A program made the translations under genes and the position numbers. Below are positions 8,376 through 16,162 of a stretch of 64,000 bases of DNA, piece after piece; positions within the stretch are counted from its first letter, which is position 1; every line of letters starts with the position of its first letter. Source of the DNA: an uncultured Lentisphaeria bacterium (GTDB lineage Bacteria; Verrucomicrobiota; Lentisphaeria; Victivallales; Victivallaceae); NCBI GenBank assembly GCA_949282965.1, contig CASDQW010000007.1:1-64000 (forward strand), read 5' to 3'. The notes under the pieces were generated by a model. The model made no database searches and was not told where the DNA came from. It was given only the letters and a program-made list of their open reading frames with translations.

Positions 8376-8759
8376 GGTTGCCTTCTTCCTTTTTTTGGGG
8401 TTGGAGGTTTCACTGGTACTAATTATAACGCACGACAGGGCAATAACAAGTCAGAAACGGCGGTTTTCCAGAAAAAAACGAAAAAAACTTGCTTTTTCGT
8501 TTTTTCTCGTAAGAAATATTGAAGTTACAACGTAAATCCGGGATATTTTCCGCACGGATTTTCCATGGGATACCAGATGGTGTTTTCCGCAGCGGGAAAG
8601 CCGTTGGAAAATCTTCTCCGGCACTTGCATCCGGGCCCGAAAGATGGCATATTATCGGTATGACGGTCGATCATGACGCGCGCCCGGGAAAAAACGGGAA
8701 AAGCGCTGCGGCCGCGACACCGGTTGTAATCATATTGTCCCCGGGAGAGACCAACAGAA
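8376..8759. other. Divergent intergenic region between the small gene and glnN
   Basis: This 384-bp stretch has no credible gene. It holds the minus-strand promoter at 8422-8449, an AT-rich inverted repeat (8470-8485 with 8493-8507), a possible plus-strand promoter for glnN (TTGCAT at 8625-8630, with TATTAT at 8650-8655 after a long 19-bp spacer), and a GC-rich foldable segment around 8675-8705 in the glnN leader. Confidence 0.6.
8422..8449 (-). promoter_or_regulatory. Sigma-70 promoter of the 58-residue gene
   Basis: Read on the minus strand, TTGTTA (8444-8449), a 16-bp spacer and a perfect TATAAT (8422-8427) lie 47 bp upstream of the ATG. Confidence 0.65.
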
Positions 8760-10898
8760 ATGAGCAACGCAACGCGCAACGACGCCATTGAAACGATTTC
8801 CGGACGCTCCGCCGAAACGGACGAAGCCTGCGAAAAACCGATTACCGAGATTTTCGGGGAAGATGTTTTTCATTTGTCCACCATGAAGAACTTTCTTTCC
8901 AAAAGCGTTTTCCGCAAGCTCCAGCAGACGGTGGAACAGGGCGCGCCGCTGGATCCCGCCATTGCCGACGACGTGGCCAATGCCATGAAACTCTGGGCGA
9001 TTTCCAAGGGGGCGAGCCATTATACCCACTGGTTCCAGCCGCTGACCGGATCGACCGCCGAAAAACACGATGCGTTCATCGAGCCCGACGGCGCGGGCGG
9101 GGTGGTACTCAATTTTTCCGGCAAGAATTTGATCGTCGGAGAATCCGACGCGTCCAGTTTCCCTTCCGGCGGGCTGCGTTCGACGTTTGAGGCGCGCGGC
9201 TACACCGCCTGGGATCCGACCAGTCCGGCCTTCCTGAAAAAAGGACCGACCGGGGCGACGCTGTGCATTCCCACCGCGTTCTGCTCCTATACCGGTGAGG
9301 CGCTCGACAAGAAAACCCCGCTGTTGCGTTCGATTCAGGCGCTCGGGCGTGCCATCAACCGGCTGCTGGCCTGTTTCGGGGAAGGACCGGAACAGGTGGA
9401 GATCACGCTGGGGGCGGAACAGGAGTATTTTCTCATCGACAAGGCTTTTTACCTGGCCCGTCCGGATCTGATCCAGACCGGGCGCACGCTGTTCGGCGCC
9501 CCGCCGCCGAAGCATCAGCAGCTGGAAGATCATTATTACGGCTCGATCAAGCCGCGGGTGCTGGCGTTCATGACCGAAGTGGATCAGGAACTCTGGCGGC
9601 TGGGCATCCCGGCGAAAACCCGGCATAACGAGGTGGCTCCGGCGCAGTTTGAGATCGCCAGTGTATTTGAGGAGCTCAACCTGGCCTCCGACCACAATAT
9701 GATGACCATGGAGGTGCTGCGCCAGGTGGCCGATCGGCACGATTTCGTCTGCTTGCTGCACGAAAAGCCGTTCGCCGGCGTCAACGGCTCCGGCAAGCAC
9801 AACAACTGGTCGCCGGGAACGAAGAAACGCAACCTGCTCAATCCCGGCAGTGATCCGCACCAGAACGCGCTTTTCCTGACCACGCTCTGCGCGGTGATCA
9901 TGGGGGTGGACCGCCACGGAGAACTGTTGCGCGCCGCCACCGCCGGGCCCGGAAACCGGCTGCGGCTGGGAGCGAACGAGGCGCCGCCGGCGATCATTTC
10001 CGTATATCTGGGCGATCAGCTTTCGGCCATCATCGACGAGTTGGAATCCGGCACGCCGTCTTCCGCCCGGAAGCGCGGGACGATGAAGATCGGGGTTGAT
10101 GCGCTTCCGGCGTTTCCGCTGGACACGACCGACCGGAACCGGACCAGTCCGTTCGCCTACACCGGCAACAAATTCGAATTCCGCGCCCCCGGCGCCGGTC
10201 AGACCTGCGCCGGACCGAATGTGGTGCTCAACGTGATTACCGCTGAAGCGCTGGATGACATCGTGGATGAGCTGGAGAAGGCGCCGAAGGAAAAACTCCA
10301 TGAAGCGCTGCAGACGATTCTGCGCAAGGTGATCCGCCGGCACAAGCGGATCATCTTCAACGGCGACAATTATTCCGCGGAATGGATTGCCGAGGCGGAG
10401 CGTCGCGGGCTGCCGCACCTGCGCAACGTGGAGGAGGCACTGGCCGCCTTCATCAGCGACAAAAGCATTGCCATGTTTGAAAAATACGGCGTATTTTCCG
10501 CCGCGGAGCTGCATTCGCGTTATGAGGTATACCTGGAGGAATACCGGAAGCGGGTGCGGATCGAGGCGGAATTGTCGCTGACGATCGCCCGGACCTTGAT
10601 TTTCCCGGCGGTTTCCCGGCAGCTGGGGGAATTGTCGCGCACCGTCAGCGCCATGAATGATGCCGGCATCAGGGCGGGGCTGGCCGAACAGCGGGCGATT
10701 GCCGAAGAAATCGGGCGGCAGCTGGAAGCCATGGTGGCGGCGGAATATGAATTGGAGGCTGCCAACCGTGCCGGCCATCCGGCGGATCAGATCCAGGCGA
10801 TGGACCGGCTCCGGCAGGCCGTGGACACGCTGGAGAAACTGGTGGCGGACGAACTGTGGCCGTTGCCCAAATATCGGGAAATGCTGTTCATTTATTGA
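8760..10898 (+). CDS. glnN: Glutamine synthetase type III
   Basis: At 712 residues this is the size of GSIII, the long dodecameric glutamine synthetase that joins ammonia to glutamate using ATP. Diagnostic segments include FLSKSVFRKLQQTVEQG, the GSIII N-terminal domain, WDPTSPAF, EQEYFLID of the catalytic barrel, RHNEVAPAQFEIA, GVNGSGKHNNWS and ANEAPPAIIS. The start is supported by GGGAGA 10 bp upstream. GSIII is common in Bacteroidota, cyanobacteria and PVC bacteria. No GlnK or nitrogen regulator is adjacent. It is followed 20 bp later by rnhC, probably co-transcribed. Confidence 0.96.
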   Translation: MSNATRNDAIETISGRSAETDEACEKPITEIFGEDVFHLSTMKNFLSKSVFRKLQQTVEQGAPLDPAIADDVANAMKLWAISKGASHYTHWFQPLTGSTAEKHDAFIEPDGAGGVVLNFSGKNLIVGESDASSFPSGGLRSTFEARGYTAWDPTSPAFLKKGPTGATLCIPTAFCSYTGEALDKKTPLLRSIQALGRAINRLLACFGEGPEQVEITLGAEQEYFLIDKAFYLARPDLIQTGRTLFGAPPPKHQQLEDHYYGSIKPRVLAFMTEVDQELWRLGIPAKTRHNEVAPAQFEIASVFEELNLASDHNMMTMEVLRQVADRHDFVCLLHEKPFAGVNGSGKHNNWSPGTKKRNLLNPGSDPHQNALFLTTLCAVIMGVDRHGELLRAATAGPGNRLRLGANEAPPAIISVYLGDQLSAIIDELESGTPSSARKRGTMKIGVDALPAFPLDTTDRNRTSPFAYTGNKFEFRAPGAGQTCAGPNVVLNVITAEALDDIVDELEKAPKEKLHEALQTILRKVIRRHKRIIFNGDNYSAEWIAEAERRGLPHLRNVEEALAAFISDKSIAMFEKYGVFSAAELHSRYEVYLEEYRKRVRIEAELSLTIARTLIFPAVSRQLGELSRTVSAMNDAGIRAGLAEQRAIAEEIGRQLEAMVAAEYELEAANRAGHPADQIQAMDRLRQAVDTLEKLVADELWPLPKYREMLFIY

Positions 10899-10918
10899 CG
10901 GCGGGAGGCGGGAACGCG

Positions 10919-11851
10919 ATGGACGCGAAGCAGACCTCCTTTGTCGTGAAGATCGACGAGCGGCAAGCCGCTGCGCTGGAGCGGGTGCTGCGGGAGCGGG
11001 GGTGGACGTTTTCCACAGCACCCTATGCCCGCTGGCGGGCTGCGGGGGACAAGGTGCAGGCGGTCGCCTACGAGAGCGGCAAACTGACGGTGCAGGGGAA
11101 AAATGCCGCGGAATTTGTAGAATTTACCCTGGAACCGGAAATCCTTGGCTGTGTACTGCCCGGCAATGCGGCGGCGGAAACGGCGGTGGACTGCACGCCG
11201 CACGGGGGGATTGACGAGAGCGGCAAGGGGGATTTTTTCGGGCCGCTGGTCATTGCCGGGGTCTGTACGGATGCGGAGAGCGCGCCGTATCTGGCGCGCG
11301 TCGGCGTCTGTGATTCGAAGCTGATCAAAAGTGCCGCGCGGATCCGACAGCTCGCCGCCGAAATCCGGCGGGCGGTCAACGGTGCGTTCACCGTGGTAAC
11401 CGTCGGACCGGAGAGTTACAACCGGCTTTATGCAAAGATCGGCAATCTGAACCGGCTGCTGGCCTGGGGGCACGCGCGGGTGATCGAAAACCTCCTGGAG
11501 CGCCGCCCGGAATGTCCGCGGATGCTTTCCGACCAGTTCACCGCTGCGCCGCTGATCCAGCGGGCCCTGCTGGAGAAGGGGCGGAGTGTGACGTTCGATC
11601 AGCGGACCCGGGCGGAAAGCGACGTCGCCGTCGCCGCGGCGTCCATTCTGGCGCGGGAGCAGTTTCTCAGTGCCATGGAAAAACTGGGGGCGGAACTGGG
11701 AGTGGAGCTGCCCCGCGGCGCCGGTCCGGCAGTCGCGGCCGCCGCCCGGGAGATCGTCCGCCGACATGGGGCGGATGGTCTGAATCGTTGTGCTAAAACG
11801 CATTTCAAAACCTGTGCGCAAATACTCGGAGAAAGTGATGGAGCCCATTGA
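10919..11851 (+). CDS. rnhC: Ribonuclease HIII
   Basis: This 310-residue enzyme removes RNA from RNA-DNA hybrids during replication and repair. The N-terminal TBP-like domain (residues 1-85) that distinguishes HIII from HII is present, followed by the catalytic motif GGIDESGKGDFFGPLVIAG, which supplies the first Asp and Glu. DSKLIKS (third acid) and AESDVAVAAASILARE (fourth region) follow. The start at 10919 has GGGAGG 8 bp upstream; an earlier in-frame start would lie inside glnN. Its stop overlaps the Fur-family gene by 14 bp. Confidence 0.93.
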   Translation: MDAKQTSFVVKIDERQAAALERVLRERGWTFSTAPYARWRAAGDKVQAVAYESGKLTVQGKNAAEFVEFTLEPEILGCVLPGNAAAETAVDCTPHGGIDESGKGDFFGPLVIAGVCTDAESAPYLARVGVCDSKLIKSAARIRQLAAEIRRAVNGAFTVVTVGPESYNRLYAKIGNLNRLLAWGHARVIENLLERRPECPRMLSDQFTAAPLIQRALLEKGRSVTFDQRTRAESDVAVAAASILAREQFLSAMEKLGAELGVELPRGAGPAVAAAAREIVRRHGADGLNRCAKTHFKTCAQILGESDGAH

Positions 11852-12320
11852 TCAGACGCTGGTGACGGCCTGCCGTTCCAGGGGATTGCGGGTGACGCCG
11901 CAACGCATTGCGGTATACCGGGTGGTGGCTGGAACGACGACGCATCCGGCGGTGGAGACGATCTGGCGCGAAGTGCGGCGGGTATTGCCGGCCATTTCGC
12001 TGGATACGGTGTACCGGACGCTGGATTCGCTGGTGGAACTGGGGCTGGTGGGGCGGCTGGGGGCGCTGGACAAGACCCGGTTTGACGGGGTGACGGCTGC
12101 TCATGATCACTTCATCTGTCTGAAATGCGGACGGATTGCGGATGTGGCGCAAGTTCATCCGCCCGCGCTGCCGGCATTGGATCCGGCGGTGGGCGTGGTG
12201 CGGACGGCTTCGTTGCAACTCTGGGGCGTCTGCCGGAGCTGTCGGAGCAGCGAAGAGACCGGAAAGGCGGAAAACACGTCGAAAAGTGATGCCGGCGGAG
12301 CCGCCGGACAGAGGAAATAG
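11838..12320 (+). CDS. Fur/PerR family metal-dependent transcription regulator
   Basis: The 160-residue protein has the Fur-family winged helix in its first 85 residues (RGLRVTPQRIAVYRVV, then ISLDTVYRTLDSLVELG) and a dimer domain with HDHFICLKCGRI. A second CxxC (CRSC) near residue 136 completes a structural zinc site. Members repress metal-uptake or peroxide-defence genes when loaded with metal. The C-terminal tail after CRSC is low-complexity and may be disordered. GGAG lies 5 bp before the chosen ATG, which overlaps the end of rnhC. Whether it senses iron, zinc, manganese or peroxide cannot be decided. Confidence 0.88.
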   Translation: MEPIDQTLVTACRSRGLRVTPQRIAVYRVVAGTTTHPAVETIWREVRRVLPAISLDTVYRTLDSLVELGLVGRLGALDKTRFDGVTAAHDHFICLKCGRIADVAQVHPPALPALDPAVGVVRTASLQLWGVCRSCRSSEETGKAENTSKSDAGGAAGQRK

Positions 12321-12414
12321 AAGTTTTTTCGCATTCAGCCGCAGCGGTGTTGCCCGGGAGCGACCGGGACGGTGCGGGGAGCGAATGGTTTATGGACGAG
12401 AGGATGTTTGCAGG

Positions 12415-13623
12415 ATGAAGAGTTTGATTTTTCTGGCCGACGGGATGGCGGATCATCCGTTGGCTGAACTCGGTAACAGAACGCCGCTGGAAGCGGCCTC
12501 CACACCGGCGATGGATGCGATCGCGGCACGGGGGATCAACGGCACGTTTTTGACGCTGCCGGATGGGTTGCCGACTTCGTCGGATGTGGCGAATATGTCG
12601 GTGCTGGGCTTTTTTCCGGAACGCAACTATCCCGGGCGCGGGCCGATCGAGGCGGTGAGCCAGGGGATCGCGCTGGGGCCGGACGACGTGGCCTGGCGCT
12701 GCAATCTGGTGACGGTGTCGCCGGAAGGGGTTCTTCTGGATTACTCGGCAGGACACATCGACAACGGGGTGGCGGCGCAGCTGATGGCGGATTTGCAGCG
12801 GGAATTCGACGATGACCGGGTGACGTTCCACTCCGGCGTGAGTTATCGAAATCTGCTGGTGCTGCACGGGCGGGAATTTTCCCGGAACGTCGACTACCAT
12901 AAACCCGATTCTTCCCAGGATCTGCCGGTGGCGGAGCTGCGGCTGAAGCCGCTGGACGATTCGCCGGAAGCGGCGTATACGGTGCGGTTTCTGGAAGAGC
13001 TCGGGAGCCGAGCGCATGAATTTCTGGTGCGGCATCCGCTGAACCGGAATCAGGCGTCACCCGCGACTGACATCTGGCCCTGGAGTCCCGGATACCGGCC
13101 GCAGCTGCCGGCCTTCAGCGAACGTTATGCCGGCAAGAAAGGGGCGATCATCAGTGCGGTGGACGTGATCAAGGGGTTGGGAAAATGCACCGGCATGACT
13201 GTGGTGGAGGTGCCGGGGGCGACGGGATTCCTGGATACCAATTATGCGGGCAAGGTGGCGGCGGCGCTGGCGGCGTTGCGCGATCATGATTTTGTGTATC
13301 TGCACGTGGAGGCGATTGACGAGTGTTCGCATCTGGGGGATTTGAAGCTGAAACTGCGGGCCATTGAAGATTTCGATGCCAAGATCGTCGCGCCGGTTCT
13401 GCGGGCGCTGGAGGGGCAGGATGTCCGTTTCGGGCTGTTGCCCGACCATCCGGTGCCGATTGAACTGCGCCGGCACACTACCACGCCGGTGCCGGTGGCG
13501 GTGTGCGGTTCCGGGATTGAGCCGGACAGCGTGATGCATTACAGTGAACGGCTGGCACCCGGCGGGAAACTCGGTTTTCTCAAAGGGGATGAGCTGGTGA
13601 AGCGGGTTCTGGGGTTGTCATGA
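12415..13623 (+). CDS. apgM: 2,3-bisphosphoglycerate-independent phosphoglycerate mutase, ApgM type
   Basis: The 402-residue protein belongs to the archaeal-type, alkaline-phosphatase superfamily phosphoglycerate mutases, which interconvert 3- and 2-phosphoglycerate. Metal-binding and catalytic parts are visible: FLADGMADHPLAELGNRTPLEAA with the first Asp, PTSSDVANMSVLG with the nucleophilic Ser, YLHVEAIDECSHLGD, and the late LLPDHPVPIELRRHT with Asp/His ligands. Some relatives have been proposed to act in threonine synthesis, so homoserine kinase-like activity is an alternative. AGAGGA stands upstream of the start. The 3' end overlaps trmB by 4 bases. Confidence 0.9.
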   Translation: MKSLIFLADGMADHPLAELGNRTPLEAASTPAMDAIAARGINGTFLTLPDGLPTSSDVANMSVLGFFPERNYPGRGPIEAVSQGIALGPDDVAWRCNLVTVSPEGVLLDYSAGHIDNGVAAQLMADLQREFDDDRVTFHSGVSYRNLLVLHGREFSRNVDYHKPDSSQDLPVAELRLKPLDDSPEAAYTVRFLEELGSRAHEFLVRHPLNRNQASPATDIWPWSPGYRPQLPAFSERYAGKKGAIISAVDVIKGLGKCTGMTVVEVPGATGFLDTNYAGKVAAALAALRDHDFVYLHVEAIDECSHLGDLKLKLRAIEDFDAKIVAPVLRALEGQDVRFGLLPDHPVPIELRRHTTTPVPVAVCGSGIEPDSVMHYSERLAPGGKLGFLKGDELVKRVLGLS

Positions 13624-14261
13624 ACGGCACGATGATGGATCGCCACCCGGAGGACCGGGAAATCGTCTTTTTGACCGGCACGTACCAATTGCTGCCGGAA
13701 GTGGAAATCCTGCGGGAAGCTTCGGCGGTGGAGCTGGATCTCGGCTGCGGCGCGGGGTCTTTTACGGTGGCGCTGGCCCGGCGGTTCCCGGAGCGGCGGA
13801 TTCTGGCGGCGGATGTGATGGTCGGCCGGTTGCGCAAACTGGCCCGGCGTCGCCGGCGGGAGGGGGTGGAAAATCTGACGCTGTATCGGACCGAAGCCCG
13901 GCATCTGGTGGGACTGGCGCTTCCGGACGGTTCGCTGGACCGGATTCATCTCCTGTGTCCTGACCCGTGGCCGAAGGGGCGGCACCGGGGACATCGGTTG
14001 CTGACGTCGGATTTTACCGCGCAGCTGCACCGGGTTTTGAAGCCGGACGGGGTGTTTCATTTTTCCAGTGACGATGACGCCTATTATGACGCGGTGGCGC
14101 GGGTGCTGCCTGCGTCCGGGCTGTTTGCCGTGTGTGCGGCGGATCCCCTGCTGGCGGATCTCAAGAGCGATTTTGAACGCCGCTGGAACGAGCAGGGGAA
14201 AACGGTCCGGCATCTTTACTGCCGCCGTTTGCCGTTGCCGCCGCACACCATCGGGCACTGA
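13620..14261 (+). CDS. trmB: tRNA (guanine-N7)-methyltransferase
   Basis: This 213-residue methyltransferase makes m7G46 in tRNA using S-adenosylmethionine. It shows motif I (ELDLGCGAGSFTVALA), the acidic post-II region (ILAADVMVGRL) and the TrmB signature CPDPWPKGRHRGHRLL. The last part (SDFERRWNEQGK) also fits the family. The ATG overlaps the apgM stop, so the two are translationally coupled. The N-terminus is slightly short compared with E. coli TrmB, as in many Gram-positive-type members. Confidence 0.93.
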   Translation: MNGTMMDRHPEDREIVFLTGTYQLLPEVEILREASAVELDLGCGAGSFTVALARRFPERRILAADVMVGRLRKLARRRRREGVENLTLYRTEARHLVGLALPDGSLDRIHLLCPDPWPKGRHRGHRLLTSDFTAQLHRVLKPDGVFHFSSDDDAYYDAVARVLPASGLFAVCAADPLLADLKSDFERRWNEQGKTVRHLYCRRLPLPPHTIGH

Positions 14262-14884
14262 GGAGCATGCGGCCGGGGGCATGGTCGCGATTCCATGAGC
14301 CGGCTTCCAGCACAACCCCGTTTGGGGGTGATTTTCCCCCTTTATAAAAAAAACGACGGAAAAATGTCGGAATTTAAATGTTTTATATACATGATGTTGT
14401 CTCTTTTTGGGAAGTGACGGATAAAATGACGGATGGGCGGGGGGGGAGGATCATTTGCGATTACTTCCGCCATCGATCCGGTGATTGCCTCAACAGGGGA
14501 AAGATGATGGTAGAAGAGGTCGATGATGAAGTGATCCGGGATTTTTTCAGCGATCGGCTGAATGATCGGAATCAGCGGATGGAGCTGCAATGAATCCGGA
14601 ACGGTGGAGAAAATCCTGATCTGGATTCTGAACGGATTGTACGTTGGATTTGATAAAGACGATAAAAAATGAAAAATCACTTGTAAGAGAGCGCTGATAT
14701 TGTTATACTACTATCTTGTAGCAATTGACTTGAATGAACCAGGAGCATGATGTGCGACAGGCGCGCCTTGACATTCCCCGGCAGGAGTCTCTTATGAAAA
14801 CGTTTTGTCATTCAAGAAAATCTCCATGATAATCGCAGGAATACCAATATCGCTTTGCCATTTGAACACAGAAAGGAAAATAAA
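14262..14884. other. AT-richer gene-poor stretch before the DUF4177 gene
   Basis: No gene of ordinary size is convincing in these 623 bp. A GGGGG...CCCCC hairpin with a short T run (14324-14343) may terminate the trmB transcript. A promoter-like pair lies at 14681-14709. Between it and 14885 are two tiny overlapping frames with ribosome sites: 14747-14797 (16 residues) and 14794-14829 (11 residues). Base composition is clearly AT-richer than the flanking genes. Confidence 0.5.
14681..14709 (+). promoter_or_regulatory. Sigma-70-like promoter upstream of the DUF4177 gene
   Basis: TTGTAA (14681-14686), a 17-bp spacer and TATACT (14704-14709). It would give a leader of about 170 nt before the ATG at 14885. 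Confidence 0.55.
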
Positions 14885-15079
14885 ATGAAGGAATACAAGG
14901 TATTAACTCAAAAGGATAAATGGTTTTCGCAAAAATTTGACCCGGAAGCGTTGGAAAAAGCGCTAAATAGTTACGCTTCTCAAGGCTGGGAAGTGGTTGC
15001 GGCTGTAACCGCCACTTTTCCCGGCTTCATCGGTGGGAACCGGGATGAAATGGTAGTGATTTTGGAGCGTGAAAAATAA
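14885..15079 (+). CDS. DUF4177 domain-containing small protein
   Basis: The 64-residue protein (MKEYKVLTQKDKWF...) matches the DUF4177 pattern: a first strand with K/Y residues, a helix (LEKALNSYASQGWEVVA) and a last strand VVILERE. Function is unknown; the fold is a small alpha/beta unit. AAAGGA lies 7 bp before the ATG, chosen over an upstream in-frame start without a ribosome site. The stop overlaps the next start by 1 base, so the two form a pair. Codon use is AT-richer than in neighbouring genes, hinting at transfer. Confidence 0.75.
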   Translation: MKEYKVLTQKDKWFSQKFDPEALEKALNSYASQGWEVVAAVTATFPGFIGGNRDEMVVILEREK

Positions 15080-15360
15080 TGTACAAAGCAGAATATAAAG
15101 GCGTATTGTTCATCGAAGGGATGCCGGAGGGGTGCACCATTATCCGTAATATTTCAACAGAAATAAATGAGTTTTTTGGGCAAAGTCAATTGAAATCTCT
15201 GGATGACGTCAAGGATAAAATGGTTCACGCCGTCAAGAGGTGCAAGGGAAACGCTGTCGTAGATTTTAAATACGGTCAGAGATCCAGTTTCTGGAAGTCA
15301 CTGGTCGGATTTGATGATGTCATGTGGTATGCTTCTGGAAAGATTGCAATTGTAAAATAA
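15079..15360 (+). CDS. Hypothetical 93-residue protein
   Basis: The protein starts MYKAEYKGVLFIEGMPEG and ends in an aromatic beta-like segment, SLVGFDDVMWYASGKIAIVK. No signal peptide or membrane span is evident. Its pattern (a central KDKMVHAVKRCKGNAVVDF) loosely recalls small pentameric YbjQ-like proteins, but the match is not good enough to claim. It is coupled to the DUF4177 gene (TAATG overlap) and followed by a clear terminator, so the pair is a complete two-gene unit. Composition is AT-richer than the surroundings. Confidence 0.65.
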   Translation: MYKAEYKGVLFIEGMPEGCTIIRNISTEINEFFGQSQLKSLDDVKDKMVHAVKRCKGNAVVDFKYGQRSSFWKSLVGFDDVMWYASGKIAIVK

Positions 15361-15377
15361 AATCAGAATCAATCAGG

Positions 15378-15421
15378 AATCCCGGTCCGTATTCCAACGA
15401 ATGCCGGCCGGGATTTTTTTA
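15378..15421 (+). terminator. Rho-independent terminator after the two-gene AT-rich unit
   Basis: AATCCCGG (15378-15385) pairs with CCGGGATT (15408-15415) and runs directly into seven or eight T residues. Confidence 0.75.
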
Positions 15422-15534
15422 TGTTCCGGAAGATAGAGAAGCGGTTGTTTATTTTGTTGTCCGCTTTGCAATGGGAAAGGGGTACGCGCACGTTTGCCGG
15501 CATTCTCGACTGCCGGGGAAAACACTTGACCAGG

Positions 15535-15563
15535 CAAGAAAAAAGCCAGTCATTTGACTGGCT
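15535..15563 (-). terminator. Rho-independent terminator of the initiator tRNA gene
   Basis: AGCCAGTC/GACTGGCT stem (15544-15563) with a four-base loop. On the minus strand it is followed by TTTTTTCTT, 11 bp beyond the encoded CCA end. Confidence 0.85.
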
Positions 15564-15573
15564 GATCATCATT

Positions 15574-15648
15574 TGGTGGCGGGGATAGGAATCGAACCTA
15601 TGGCCTTCAGGTTATGAGCCTGACGAGCTACCACTGCTCCACCCCGCG
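15574..15648 (-). tRNA. Initiator tRNA-Met (CAU)
   Basis: The 75-nt cloverleaf folds fully: acceptor CGCGGGG/CCCCGCC, D stem GAGC/GCTC, anticodon stem TCAGG/CCTGA with loop CTCATAA, T stem ATAGG/CCTAT, and an encoded CCA. Initiator identity is shown by the unpaired 1:72 position (here C1-C72) and the A11:U24 pair. The anticodon stem has A29:U41 followed by two G:C pairs instead of three consecutive G:C pairs. It has its own promoter and terminator. Confidence 0.95.
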
Positions 15649-15676
15649 GCGTCCATTGCTCATGTGCAATACAGGT

Positions 15677-15705
15677 AATATAGCGTAAAAAAAGCGGCTT
15701 GTCAA
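15677..15705 (-). promoter_or_regulatory. Strong sigma-70 promoter of the initiator tRNA
   Basis: Minus strand: consensus TTGACA (15700-15705), 17-bp spacer, TATATT (15677-15682), about 28 bp upstream of the mature tRNA 5' end. Confidence 0.85.
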
Positions 15706-15722
15706 GCGGGATTGTGATTTTT

Positions 15723-16157
15723 TTACGGATTATGATATTTGCCGCCATGCAGGATCGTGGCCGCCCGGAAGAGCTGTTCACAAAGGAGCAGCCGCGCCAG
15801 CTCGTGCGTGAAGGTCAGCCGCGACAGCGACCAGATCAGATCCGCCCGTTGCTTTACTTCCGGTGCCAGACCGTAAGGCCCGCCGATGACGAACACCTGT
15901 TTGCAATCCGCCGCTCCCAGTCGGGCGGCAAATTCGGCGGAGGTGAATTCCCGCCCTTCTTCGCTTAAGACAACGACCTTGCCGCGCTCTTTGCTCAATT
16001 CCCGCAGAATAGCCTGGCCCTCCTTTTCCACGGTGGAATCCGGCAGTTCCCGGACTTCCACCCGGGCATAGGCCGTCAGCCATTTGAGCCATTCTTCGGC
16101 GCGGGCCTGGAGCGCCCGGTCTTTCCACTTTCCCACCACCACGAGTTTGATCAGCAT
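15723..16157 (-). CDS. rlmH: 23S rRNA (pseudouridine1915-N3)-methyltransferase
   Basis: The 144-residue SPOUT methyltransferase acts on helix 69 of the assembled ribosome. Family features are present throughout: MLIKLVVVGKWKD, KVVVLSEEGREFTSAEFA, FVIGGPYGLAPEVKQRA (the knotted SAM site) and the C-terminal LARLLLCEQLFRAATILHGGKYH. Length is close to the usual 155. It begins 5 bp after the mnmA stop, so it is the last gene of the argH-mnmA-rlmH string. Confidence 0.95.
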   Translation of the reverse strand: MLIKLVVVGKWKDRALQARAEEWLKWLTAYARVEVRELPDSTVEKEGQAILRELSKERGKVVVLSEEGREFTSAEFAARLGAADCKQVFVIGGPYGLAPEVKQRADLIWSLSRLTFTHELARLLLCEQLFRAATILHGGKYHNP

Positions 16158-16162
16158 GATGT

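Noticed and set aside
14378-14593. 71-codon plus-strand frame in the AT-rich gap
   Set aside because: No good ribosome site and no recognisable pattern; could be a real orphan gene but support is too weak.
14342-14680. 112-codon minus-strand frame in the AT-rich gap
   Set aside because: Repetitive Ile/Pro/Phe composition, no ribosome site, overlaps the trmB terminator region.
14262-15573. Integrated genomic island with att sites at the initiator tRNA
   Set aside because: No integrase and no direct repeat of the tRNA 3' end at the left border were found; kept only as a weak finding.
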